Assembly: GCF_013403875.1 (NCBI RefSeq)
Contig: NZ_JACBNX010000022.1
Span: 1 to 64,000, forward strand
Length of the DNA stretch: 64,000 bases
Reading direction: 5' to 3'
From: Burkholderia guangdongensis
GTDB taxonomy: Bacteria > Pseudomonadota > Gammaproteobacteria > Burkholderiales > Burkholderiaceae
The notes beneath the pieces are model-generated. The model did no database searches. It saw only the letters and a list, made by a program, of their open reading frames with translations, and was not told the DNA's origin. Positions 17,278 to 25,294 of the stretch are shown piece by piece. Position 1 is the first letter of the stretch; each line of letters opens with the position of its first letter. The translations under genes were made by a program, and so were the position numbers.

Positions 17278-18807
17278 ATGAAAATCAAACACGTTACCGC
17301 GATGTGCGTGCTCGCGTTCGAAGCCGCGACGGCCTTCGCGCAGGCAGCGCCGCAATCGGAATCGGCCCGCATTCAGGCGCTTCAGGCCCAGTTGAACGCA
17401 CTGCAGGCGCAGTTCAACGCATTGAAGAAGAGCATGGCCGCCGCGCCGGCGGCCGCACCGGCGGCCACCGCCACCGCCGCTGCCGACGAGAACGCCGTGC
17501 CGCCGATGACGACCGAAGAAATGCAGGAGATGCGCCAGCAGGTCGCGAACACCCAGCTGAAGGTCGATTCGCTGACGGACGCCGCGACCACCGGCCCGAT
17601 CGCCGGCCTGAGCATCACCGGCTACATCGATCCGTATTACCTGTACAACCGCGATCAGCATTCGGGCGGCTTCCAGTTCCTGAACCACGAGCCGGGCGCG
17701 TACGACTACTTCAACAGCACGATCGGCGACGTCTATCTCGACATCAAGAAGACGTTCGGCGTCGGCCCGATGGCGCCGGCCGCGGAAATCATCATTCAGC
17801 CGAACCGCGGCGTCGGCAGCTCGCTGACGAACGAGCACGGCGGCTTCGGCAACAACATCATCACGCAGGCGGACGTGACCGTGCCGCTGTCGTCGACGAA
17901 GACGTTCGAGGCCGGCCTGATGCCGAGCCTTGCCGGCTACGAGCTGACGGCATCGAACCAGATGCTGACGCTCACGCACGGGCTGCTGTACGACTTCAGC
18001 GAGCCGGCCAGCTCGATCGGCGTCGGCCTGAAGGGCTCGGACGCGGCGTACACGCAGTTCTGGCAGGTGTTCCTCGGCAACGAGCAGCTCCACACCGCCG
18101 GCGCGATCGCGAACGCGGCGAACAACACGACGAAGAGCAACTGGACGCCGACGCTGAGCGCGCGTTACGACAACGCGAAGTACACCGCGTGGGATCTCGG
18201 CGTGTCCGGCAGCATCGGCCGGCAGTCGCTGTTCTCGCCGTGCCCGGCCGGCGGCTACGGCTATCAGTGCAACGGCTCGTCGCCGACCGGCCTCTTCACG
18301 TACGTCGAATCGGACGTTACGTATACGCATGACAAGACTCAGTTCAACGCGCAGGTCGACTACGGCCAGCTGCAGAAGGGCGCATGGAACGGCGGCACCG
18401 CGCGGTGGTACGGGATGTCGCTGCTCGGCCATACCAAGTGGACGACGTCGTGGATCGGCCGGATGGGCGCGACGCTGCGCCTGGATTACCTGAACGACAC
18501 CGCGAACGGCGGCGGCGGCTCGGGCATCCTGTACGGCCTGTCGGGCGGCAATGCGGCGGTGAACGGCTCGAGCGGCTTCGGCGTCGATCCGTCGTGCTTC
18601 GCGAACTCGTCGACGAACGGCACCGAGTGCAAGGGCGCGCAGCGCTACGCGATCACCGCGGACCTGCTGTTCTATCCGACGCAGCAGATCACGGTCAAGC
18701 TCGAGTATCGCCACGATGCCGCGAATCATCCGGTGTTCCTGAAGAACAACGGCTCCTATTCGCGCAGCAACGACATCGCCGCGGCTCAGTTCATCTACGC
18801 GTTCTAA
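17278..18807 (+). CDS. DUF3138 family outer-membrane porin-like protein
   Basis: About 509 residues. The ATG at 17278 starts MKIKHVTAMCVLAFEAATAFAQ, a signal peptide. A short coiled coil follows (ARIQALQAQLNALQAQFNAL) with an Ala-rich linker, then a beta-rich domain beginning GLSITGYIDPYYLYNRDQHS and ending with an aromatic terminal strand AAQFIYAF. The last Phe is the usual signal for barrel assembly. I recognise this layout as the Burkholderia DUF3138 group, resembling DcaP-type porins. Its position after an amine-binding protein suggests an uptake channel for the same compound. Confidence 0.82.
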   Translation: MKIKHVTAMCVLAFEAATAFAQAAPQSESARIQALQAQLNALQAQFNALKKSMAAAPAAAPAATATAAADENAVPPMTTEEMQEMRQQVANTQLKVDSLTDAATTGPIAGLSITGYIDPYYLYNRDQHSGGFQFLNHEPGAYDYFNSTIGDVYLDIKKTFGVGPMAPAAEIIIQPNRGVGSSLTNEHGGFGNNIITQADVTVPLSSTKTFEAGLMPSLAGYELTASNQMLTLTHGLLYDFSEPASSIGVGLKGSDAAYTQFWQVFLGNEQLHTAGAIANAANNTTKSNWTPTLSARYDNAKYTAWDLGVSGSIGRQSLFSPCPAGGYGYQCNGSSPTGLFTYVESDVTYTHDKTQFNAQVDYGQLQKGAWNGGTARWYGMSLLGHTKWTTSWIGRMGATLRLDYLNDTANGGGGSGILYGLSGGNAAVNGSSGFGVDPSCFANSSTNGTECKGAQRYAITADLLFYPTQQITVKLEYRHDAANHPVFLKNNGSYSRSNDIAAAQFIYAF

Positions 18808-18875
18808 CGGGTTTCACCAAGCGAGCTTTGTTGCGGCCTTGGGCGTTCGGTGGGGCGCCCTCCGGTCTTGCGACA

Positions 18876-18912
18876 GGCAGGGCTGCGCACTGCGCGCCCT
18901 GCCGTTTTTTTT
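18876..18912 (+). terminator. Rho-independent terminator after the DUF3138 gene
   Basis: GGCAGGGC and GCCCTGCC form an 8-bp stem closing a GC-rich loop (TGCGCACTGCGC, itself partly paired), followed by eight T at 18905-18912. The T-run overlaps the stop codon of the convergent LysR gene. Confidence 0.88.
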
Positions 18913-19885
18913 ATTCGTGATGCGCCGCCGACTCGGTGTGCGCGTCGGACAGCCCGCCGGGCGAACTCGCCGGCGCGACGTTCAGCCCGAGCGTCAGCAG
19001 ATATTCGCGCAGATACTGAATGAACACGCGCACCTTGCGCGTGCTGCGGCGATGCGGCAGATACAGCACATGAATCCACGGCCCGAGCGCGCTTTCCTCG
19101 CGCATCAGCTCGGCCTTGATCTCGACCAGCTCGCCGCGCGCGAGATACGGCGCGACGCTCCAGTTCGGCGCGAACTGTAGCCCCTGGCCGTCGACGAGGC
19201 ACGCGAGCAGGAAATCGTAGTTGCCGCTCGCGAGGCGCGGCACCGGCTGCTTGACGCGGATGCGCTCGCCGTCGCGCGCGACCCACCAGAAATGCCGGTT
19301 GATCAGCGGATGACGGAAGATCAGCCAGTCGTGCTCCGTGTAGTTCTCGTGCGTGACCTCGGCACCGCGGCGTTCGATATACGCGGGGCTCGCGCACAGC
19401 ACGAGGCGGTTCTCGAGCAGCGGCTGCGCGATCACGCCGGGCAGGTCGGTCGTGCCGTCGGCGAGCGCGAGATCGTACGTGCCGTCCATCAGGTCGCTCT
19501 CGCTGAGCTCGATCTCGACGCGCACCTGCGGATGCTCGCGCATGAACCGGCAGCAGACGCGGCTCAGGAACGCCGGCCCGAACGCCGGTGACGCCGCGAT
19601 CCGCAGGTTGCCGCGCAGCTCGCGCTGCAACTGCTCGACTTCCTCGCTCGCGACCTGCAGCTGCATCAACGCCTGACGCGCGCCTTCGAGATAGACGTGG
19701 CCGGCCTCCGTCAGCGCCATGCGCCGCGTGGTGCGCTCGAACAGCCGCGCGCCGAGTTCGACCTCGAGCTGCGTGACGCCCTTCGTCACGGCCGACGGCG
19801 TCTTGCCGAGATGCTCGGCCGCCCGGCTGAAGCCGCCGTACTCGGCCGTGGCGACGAACATCGTGAGGGCGGTCATCTTGTCCAT
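18911..19885 (-). CDS. LysR family transcriptional regulator
   Basis: 324 residues: HTH MDKMTALTMFVATAEYGGFSR and LGKTPSAVTKGVTQLEVELG, then a substrate-binding domain (ELRGNLRIAASPAFGPAFLS). The C-terminus is a little longer than the usual 300 residues. It is divergent from the C45-family gene with 143 bases between the starts, the usual layout for a LysR regulator and its target. The inducer is unknown. Confidence 0.9.
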   Translation of the reverse strand: MDKMTALTMFVATAEYGGFSRAAEHLGKTPSAVTKGVTQLEVELGARLFERTTRRMALTEAGHVYLEGARQALMQLQVASEEVEQLQRELRGNLRIAASPAFGPAFLSRVCCRFMREHPQVRVEIELSESDLMDGTYDLALADGTTDLPGVIAQPLLENRLVLCASPAYIERRGAEVTHENYTEHDWLIFRHPLINRHFWWVARDGERIRVKQPVPRLASGNYDFLLACLVDGQGLQFAPNWSVAPYLARGELVEIKAELMREESALGPWIHVLYLPHRRSTRKVRVFIQYLREYLLTLGLNVAPASSPGGLSDAHTESAAHHE

Positions 19886-20028
19886 GTGAATCTATTCCTG
19901 GCAGGCACAGAAGTTATGCAAAAACTGGGCACGATGGGGCGGCGCGGGTTCCATTACCCTTGTCGCCGCCCATCGAATTCGCGACGCACGTGTGCGTCGC
20001 CGGCCCGACTGAACAAGGAGACATTATC

Positions 20029-21105
20029 GTGAAGATTCATACCTTCGTGACCGACACACCGGATCCGCGCGCGCGCGGCCGCCTGATCGGCGAGCGCTGG
20101 GCGCGGGAGATCCAGCAGACGACGTCGCTGTACCTCGACTTCTTCCCGAAGCTCGGGCTCGACCCGCAGCGCGTGCGTGCGCTCGGAGAAGCGAGCCTCG
20201 CGTCGCTTGAAGCGTGGTGCCCGGGTCTCGCCGACGAAATCTACGCGATCGCCGACGGCGCGGCGCTGCCGCGCTGGCAGCTCGCGTGCCTGAACGCGCG
20301 CACCGAGATTCTCGCGATCGCGCCGCCGTCGGCCGAAGGCGAATGCTCGACCACGGTGTTCGCGCCGTCCGGCCCGAACGCGCCGCGCACGCTGCAGACG
20401 TGGGACTGGCACGACAGCCTCGCGCTGAACGGGCTGTTGCTGCAGCTCGTGACGCGCGGCGGCCTGACGGTGAAGCTGTTCACCGAGTTCGGGATGCCCG
20501 CGAAGATCGGCGTGAACAGCGCGGGGCTCGGGCTGCACTTCAACATCCTGCATCACGCGAGCGACGACGACAGCGCGGGCGTGCCGGTCCATGCGATCGC
20601 GCGGCGCGTGCTCGAGGAAGCGACGACCGTGCAGGAGGCGATCGAGCTTGCGCGCAGCGCGCGCGTCAGCGCATCGACGGTGCTGACCGTGTTCCAGCGC
20701 GACGACGCGACGCCGCGCGCCGCATGCATCGAGATGAGCCCGGCGGCGACGGCGGTCGTCGTCGCGCGCCCGGACGGCTGGCTGCTGCACACGAATCACT
20801 TCCTCGACCGCGCGCTGAGCGAAGGCGAATGCATGCCGGACAGCTCGACGACGCGCGAACGCTTCGCGCACCTGACCGATTCGGTGCCGGGGATGACGAG
20901 CGCGGACGTGCGCGCGCGCGCGCAGGCGCTGTGCGGCGCGGCAGGGGATCAGGCGGTGGTCTGCTTCCATCCGGATCCGGCGCTGCCCGATACGGAGCGC
21001 TGGGAGACGCTGCTGACGGTCGGCGTGGATACCGAGCGTTGCGCGCTCGAGTATGTGGCCGGGAATCCGGGCGATATGGCCAAGCACGGGTTCTCGCGGT
21101 TCTGA
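20029..21105 (+). CDS. C45-family autoproteolytic acyltransferase/hydrolase
   Basis: About 358 residues. It belongs to the Ntn-hydrolase group of acyl-CoA:6-aminopenicillanate acyltransferase (peptidase C45). The likely nucleophile is Cys106 in AEGECSTTVF, which would become N-terminal after self-cleavage. Other marks are TLQTWDWHDSL and GMPAKIGVNSAGLGLHFN. The start chosen is GTG at 20029 with AAGGAG 8 nt upstream. Such enzymes act on amide bonds of diverse small molecules; together with the amidohydrolase, amine oxidase and PotF-like protein it may deacylate an amine. No signal peptide is seen, so it is cytoplasmic. Confidence 0.85.
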   Translation: MKIHTFVTDTPDPRARGRLIGERWAREIQQTTSLYLDFFPKLGLDPQRVRALGEASLASLEAWCPGLADEIYAIADGAALPRWQLACLNARTEILAIAPPSAEGECSTTVFAPSGPNAPRTLQTWDWHDSLALNGLLLQLVTRGGLTVKLFTEFGMPAKIGVNSAGLGLHFNILHHASDDDSAGVPVHAIARRVLEEATTVQEAIELARSARVSASTVLTVFQRDDATPRAACIEMSPAATAVVVARPDGWLLHTNHFLDRALSEGECMPDSSTTRERFAHLTDSVPGMTSADVRARAQALCGAAGDQAVVCFHPDPALPDTERWETLLTVGVDTERCALEYVAGNPGDMAKHGFSRF

Positions 21106-21127
21106 CGGACGCGGCCGGCGTTGTGGC

Positions 21128-21144
21128 GGCCGGCATTGCCGGCC
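21128..21144. terminator. Hairpin between convergent genes
   Basis: GGCCGGC-ATT-GCCGGCC, a perfect 7-3-7 stem in the short space between the C45 gene and the leftward small gene. No T-run, so it may act as a weak bidirectional terminator. Confidence 0.4.
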
Positions 21145-21150
21145 CGATGC

Positions 21151-21345
21151 TCAGCGCGCATGACGTGCTTCCCACGCGGCCAGCTTCGCCTCGTAGCGCT
21201 CCAGCGCTTCGTGGTACAGGTCGAATATGCACGGCGAACATCCGCTGCAGCAGCAATCCTCGAGGTCGGGCTGCGGCGGAGGCGTCGGGCGCGGATCGTC
21301 GGGCGGCCGATCCTGAGCGGGGGTAGGGGGGACGGTTCGAGCCAT
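21151..21345 (-). CDS. Small oxidoreductase-like domain protein (OXDN, Cys cluster)
   Basis: 64 residues from the ATG at 21343-21345: a Pro-rich opening, then DLEDCCCSGCSPCIFDLYHE and a helical tail ALERYEAKLAAWEARH. The Cys cluster followed by C-x2-D-x-Y is the pattern of the short oxidoreductase-like (OXDN) domain, of unknown biochemical role. An alternative ATG at 21363 would overlap the stop of the upstream Crp-type gene. It is in the same orientation 11 bases after that gene, so the two are probably co-transcribed. Confidence 0.75.
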   Translation of the reverse strand: MARTVPPTPAQDRPPDDPRPTPPPQPDLEDCCCSGCSPCIFDLYHEALERYEAKLAAWEARHAR

Positions 21346-21355
21346 CTTGCGCCTG

Positions 21356-22054
21356 TCAGACATCACCGGCACTCGCCGCCCGCAACCGTTCGATATCCAG
21401 AATCGCGATCTCGCCGAATTTCAGGCTCACGATCCGCTCGCTTTCGAGCTGTTTGAGCAACTGATTCGTGGTCTGCCGCGACAGCGACACCATCGACGCG
21501 AGACTCTCCTGCGACAGCCGGATCCTGCTCTGCGTCGCATTGAGGCCGTCATACCCTTCGGCGATCATCAGCAGACGGCCGGCGACGCGCTGCGCGGCGG
21601 GCAGCAGCGTCAACGATTCGGCGTTCTTGAACGACAGCCGCAGGCGCTGCGCCATCAGCAGCGCAAAATCACGCCAGTAGCGCGGCGTCGCGTCCAGCAG
21701 ACTCTGGAGGGCGGCTTCCGGCACGTGCAGGAACAGCGCCCGACTGACGGCGATCGCGTCATGCGGGCGCGGCAGCCCGTCGAACATCGAGATCTCCCCG
21801 ACCCAGGCGGTCGGGCCCAGCACCGCGAGCAGCGCTTCCTTGCCGTCGGCGCCGACCGTGCCGACCGACAGCGCCCCTTCGAGCACCGCGTACAGGCCAT
21901 AAGACGGATCGCCGCACCGGTACAACGCCTGTCCCTTTTCCAGCTGGAGCAGCGTCGCGCGGTTCACGAGGTCGTCCCGCAGCTCGACGGGCAGGCTGCG
22001 GAACCACGACGTCGATTCGAGTTGCGGACGATAGCGAAGCAGCCTGGATTCCAT
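21356..22054 (-). CDS. Crp/Fnr family transcriptional regulator
   Basis: 232 residues. An N-terminal cyclic-nucleotide-binding-like domain (LVNRATLLQLEKGQALYRCGDPSYGLYAVLEGAL, interrupted in quote here only by length) is followed by a C-terminal winged HTH, LSQESLASMVSLSRQTTNQLLKQLE. The FNR cysteines are absent, and the cAMP-contact residues are not obviously conserved, so the effector is unknown. It is divergent from the class II aldolase gene, and an 18-bp palindrome lies just upstream of its start. Confidence 0.87.
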   Translation of the reverse strand: MESRLLRYRPQLESTSWFRSLPVELRDDLVNRATLLQLEKGQALYRCGDPSYGLYAVLEGALSVGTVGADGKEALLAVLGPTAWVGEISMFDGLPRPHDAIAVSRALFLHVPEAALQSLLDATPRYWRDFALLMAQRLRLSFKNAESLTLLPAAQRVAGRLLMIAEGYDGLNATQSRIRLSQESLASMVSLSRQTTNQLLKQLESERIVSLKFGEIAILDIERLRAASAGDV

Positions 22055-22066
22055 GAGCCTCTCGAC

Positions 22067-22084
22067 CTGTCGGCTATCCGACAG
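22067..22084. promoter_or_regulatory. Palindrome CTGTCGG-CTAT-CCGACAG
   Basis: Perfect 7-bp arms and 4-bp spacer, 12 bases upstream of the Crp-type start codon in the divergent region. Crp/Fnr proteins bind such two-fold sites of about this size, so autoregulation is likely. It differs from the CRP (TGTGA-N6-TCACA) and FNR (TTGAT-N4-ATCAA) consensus. Confidence 0.5.
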
Positions 22085-22194
22085 ATTCTACGCGGGAATC
22101 CCAGCATCATGCGTCAACGGCTGTCGCGGCGTGCATGCGCAGCGCGCCGCCGCGGTTTTTCCTGATGCTGAAACCCTTGATAAGGAGTATCGAC

Positions 22195-22962
22195 GTGGCC
22201 TCTTCCGATGTCAGCCTGAAGCACGCAGTGTCCCCCGCCGAATGGGAAGCACGAGTCAACCTCGCGGCGGCATACCGTCTCGTCGCGCTGTTCGGCTGGG
22301 ACGATCTCGTGTTCACCCATATTTCCGCGCGCGTGCCCGGCCCCGAGCACCATTTCCTGATCAACCCGTACGGGATGATGTTCGACGAGATCACCGCGTC
22401 GTCGCTGGTCAAGGTCGATCTCGACGGCCGCAAGGTGTCCGACTCGCCGTACGAGATCAACCCGGCCGGCTTCACGATCCACAGCGCGGTGCATGCGGCG
22501 CGCGACGATGCGCTCTGCGTGATGCATACGCATTCGGTCAACGGCGTCGCCGTGTCGGCGCAGGAAGGGGGCTTGCTGCCGCTTTCCCAGCAGTCGCTCG
22601 GCGTGCTCGCGTCGCTCGGCTATCACGACTACGAGGGCATCGCGCTCAACGAAGACGAGAAGCCCCGCGTCGTGCGCGATCTCGGCAGCAACACGTACCT
22701 GATGCTGCGCAATCACGGCCTGCTGACCGTCGGCGCGACGGCGGCCGACGCATTCGTCGCGATGTACTTCTTCGAAGCGTCGTGCATGATCCAGGTGCGT
22801 GCGCAAGCCGGCGGCTCGAAGCTCTCGCCGATCGCGCCGACGATCCTCGGCGGCATCAAGCAGCAGATCGCCGAGGTGACGCGGGGTGTCGGCGCCGGGA
22901 AGCTCGTGTGGCCGGGGCTGCTGCGCCGGCTCGACCGGCTGAACCCCGGCTACGCGGACTGA
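22195..22962 (+). CDS. Class II aldolase/adducin family protein
   Basis: About 255 residues. The Zn-binding pattern is present: VFTHISARVPGPEHHF, MHTHSVNG, and LRNHGLLTVGATAADAF. The start is GTG at 22195 with AAGGAG 8 nt upstream, opening VASSDVSLKHAVSPAEWEAR. It may be a retro-aldolase or a non-catalytic-type family member. It shares domain layout with the second copy at 52063-52857. The following reductase gene is 145 bases away on the same strand. The physiological substrate is not evident. Confidence 0.85.
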   Translation: MASSDVSLKHAVSPAEWEARVNLAAAYRLVALFGWDDLVFTHISARVPGPEHHFLINPYGMMFDEITASSLVKVDLDGRKVSDSPYEINPAGFTIHSAVHAARDDALCVMHTHSVNGVAVSAQEGGLLPLSQQSLGVLASLGYHDYEGIALNEDEKPRVVRDLGSNTYLMLRNHGLLTVGATAADAFVAMYFFEASCMIQVRAQAGGSKLSPIAPTILGGIKQQIAEVTRGVGAGKLVWPGLLRRLDRLNPGYAD

Positions 22963-22971
22963 CGCGCCGAT

Positions 22972-23025
22972 CAACGATCGCAACGACTGCAACGACCGCA
23001 ACGCGCGATACGCGCGATACGCGCA
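22972..23025. repeat. Degenerate 9-bp tandem repeat, six units
   Basis: Units run CAACGATCG, CAACGACTG, CAACGACCG, CAACGCGCG, ATACGCGCG, ATACGCGCA in the aldolase-reductase gap. The period of nine bases is exact though the units drift. No function is evident. Confidence 0.6.
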
Positions 23026-23107
23026 CAGCGGGCGGCGCGAGCACGATGGGCCGGGCTCGCCGTCCGGCGCATCGACGGTGTCAACTGGCGGCTCATCGAG
23101 GCATGGA

Positions 23108-24157
23108 ATGGCAAAGATCTGTATCTATGGCGCCGGCTCCGTCGGCTGCTACATCGGCGGGCGGCTGCTCGCCGGCGGAAGCGACGTCGGATTCGTCGCG
23201 CGCGAGCGCGTCGCCAATCAGCTGCGCACGCACGGGCTCACGCTGTCGCAGTTCGGCAACCGCGGCTGGTTCGTGCCGCACGAGCGCATCGACGTGTCGA
23301 CGGACCCCGCCGCGGCCGCCGCCGCGGATCTGGTGCTCGTCACGGTCAAGTCCGCGGCGACGCAGACGGTCGCGGCGGAACTGGCCGGCGTGCTGCGTCC
23401 GGACACGATCGTGGTCAGCTTCCAGAACGGCGTCGGCAACGCCGACGTGTTGCGGGCCGCGTTGCCGCGCAACACGGTGCTGGAGGGCATGGTGCCGTTC
23501 AACGTCGTCGAAAGCGGCCCCGGCGCGTTTCACCAGGGCACGGCGGGCGAACTGGAGATCCGGCGCGTGCCGGGCTTGCAGCCGTTCGTCGGCGATTTCG
23601 ACAGGGCGGGGCTGCCGCTGATCCAGCACGACGACATGCTGACGGTGCAGTGGGCGAAGCTGCTGCTCAACCTGAACAACGCGATCAACGCGCTGTCGAA
23701 CCGGCCGCTGAAGGACGAGCTTTCGCAGCGCGCTTACCGCGTCTGCCTCGGCCTCGCGCAGAAGGAAGCGCTCGCGCTGCTGGCGCGCGCCGGCATCCGG
23801 CCGGCCCGTCTGACGCCGATTCCGCCCGCGTGGATGCCGCGCGTGCTCGCGATACCCGATGCGTGGTTCGCGCGGCTCGGCCGCGCGATGCTGACGATCG
23901 ATCCGCTGGCGCGCTCGTCGATGTCCGATGACCTTGCGGCGGGGCGCGCGACGGAAATCGACTGGATCAACGGCGAAGTGGTGAAGCTCGCGCGGCGTGT
24001 CGGGCACGGCGCGCCGGTGAACGAGCGCCTTTGCGAGCTCGTGCGGCAGGCCGAGCGAAGCGACGTGCGTCCATCGTGGACGGGTGACGCGCTGTTGGCC
24101 GATCTGCGTGCCGCGGCGGGCGGGGCATCCGCGCGGGGCGCGCGGCTGCTGGCCTAG
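23108..24157 (+). CDS. 2-dehydropantoate 2-reductase family protein (PanE-like)
   Basis: 349 residues. N-terminal Rossmann motif YGAGSVGCYIGGRLLAGG, then DLVLVTVKSAATQTV and SFQNGVGN, and the C-terminal helical ApbA domain with KLLLNLNNAINALS (substrate Lys and Asn). ATG at 23108 gives MAKICIYGAG; the upstream frame is not needed. As it sits with a class II aldolase rather than pan genes, it may reduce a different 2-oxo acid; PanE paralogues are common in such clusters. Confidence 0.87.
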   Translation: MAKICIYGAGSVGCYIGGRLLAGGSDVGFVARERVANQLRTHGLTLSQFGNRGWFVPHERIDVSTDPAAAAAADLVLVTVKSAATQTVAAELAGVLRPDTIVVSFQNGVGNADVLRAALPRNTVLEGMVPFNVVESGPGAFHQGTAGELEIRRVPGLQPFVGDFDRAGLPLIQHDDMLTVQWAKLLLNLNNAINALSNRPLKDELSQRAYRVCLGLAQKEALALLARAGIRPARLTPIPPAWMPRVLAIPDAWFARLGRAMLTIDPLARSSMSDDLAAGRATEIDWINGEVVKLARRVGHGAPVNERLCELVRQAERSDVRPSWTGDALLADLRAAAGGASARGARLLA

Positions 24158-24177
24158 GGCGCGCGTGGCGCGGCGCG

Positions 24178-25212
24178 TCACCGATCGTCGTTCGTGTTCG
24201 TCGACCCCACTCGAACCTGCGCGTGCAATCGCTCGCGTATCTCCGTCAGCGCTTGCGCGGGGAGCGGAATATAGTCGAGCGCGATGGCCGCCTGATTGCC
24301 GTTCTCGTATATCCAGTCGAGAAACTTCAGCGTGGCGTCGCTGCGCTCCGGCTTGCCGCTGTCGGCGCGCAGCAGCACGTAGGTCGCACCGACGACGGGC
24401 CATGCATCGGAAGCCGGCTCATTGGTCAGAAACTGATCGTACGCGCCCGACCAGTCGGCGCTCGCCGCCGCGGCCTGGAAGGTTCTGGGCTCCGGTTCAA
24501 CCGTGGCGCCGGCGGCGTTTTTCATCGCGACGTAGGCCAGATGATTCCGTTTCGTGAAGTCCCACGCGACGTAGCCGATCGCGCCCGGCACGTAGTGCAC
24601 GAAAGTGGCGACGCCCTCGTTCCCGAGGCCGCCGAGTCCGCGCGGCCAATGCACCGCGCTGCCTTCGCCGACCGTGCCTTTCCAGTCGGCATTCACCTGA
24701 GCGAGGTAATGGGTCCAGATGCGCGTCGTGCCGGAGCCGTCCTGGCGACGCACCACGGCAATCGCGAGATCGGGCAGCTTGAGCCCGGGATTCAGCGCGG
24801 CGATCGCGGGCGCATTCCAGTTGACGATTTTCCCGAGATAGATGTCGCCGAGCACTTTGCCGGAGAGCGTCAGCTGGCCGGGCCGGATGTCGGGAATGTT
24901 GACGACGGGCACGACACCGCCAGTGATGGCCGGAAACTGGAGCAATCCGTTCTTCAGCAGGTCGACGTCCGTCAGCGGTTCGTCGGAACCGGCGAAGTCC
25001 ACCTGGTTCGCGATGATCGCCTTGATGCCTTCCGTCGAACCGACGGCCCGGTACGTGACCTTGTCGCCGCCCGATTTTCGGTAAGCGTCGGCCCATTTTG
25101 CATAGAGCGGCGCGGCGAACGTGCTGCCCGCACCGGCGATGTCGGCGCCGGCGTTCGCGGTCGAACACAGAAAGCCGGCGAGGCCGGCAATCAGAAGCAG
25201 CACTTGTCTCAC
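24178..25212 (-). CDS. pstS: Phosphate ABC transporter substrate-binding protein PstS (orphan)
   Basis: About 344 residues. GTG at 25210-25212, with GAGG upstream, opens VRQVLLLIAGLAGF and a signal peptide ending STANA. The mature start ADIAGAGSTFAAPLYAKWAD and RAVGSTEGIKAI, VDFAGSDEPLT and RQDGSGTTRIWTHYL are the PstS phosphate-binding loops. No pstC/A/B or phoU is nearby, so it is an isolated copy. It lies 82 bases after the GapN-like gene in the same direction. Confidence 0.88.
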   Translation of the reverse strand: MRQVLLLIAGLAGFLCSTANAGADIAGAGSTFAAPLYAKWADAYRKSGGDKVTYRAVGSTEGIKAIIANQVDFAGSDEPLTDVDLLKNGLLQFPAITGGVVPVVNIPDIRPGQLTLSGKVLGDIYLGKIVNWNAPAIAALNPGLKLPDLAIAVVRRQDGSGTTRIWTHYLAQVNADWKGTVGEGSAVHWPRGLGGLGNEGVATFVHYVPGAIGYVAWDFTKRNHLAYVAMKNAAGATVEPEPRTFQAAAASADWSGAYDQFLTNEPASDAWPVVGATYVLLRADSGKPERSDATLKFLDWIYENGNQAAIALDYIPLPAQALTEIRERLHAQVRVGSTNTNDDR

Positions 25213-25294
25213 GATGACCTCGCTTGGGCTCTTTGAAGAAATCGTCGGACGATCCGTGACGACGGTCATCGAGCGGCGATACATTCTTTTTACT

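Noticed and set aside
22972..23025. CRISPR-like or transposon-end repeats
   Set aside because: The only short-period repeats are 8-, 9- and 13-bp tandem units with no spacers; no IS inverted repeats, transposase or integrase frames were seen.
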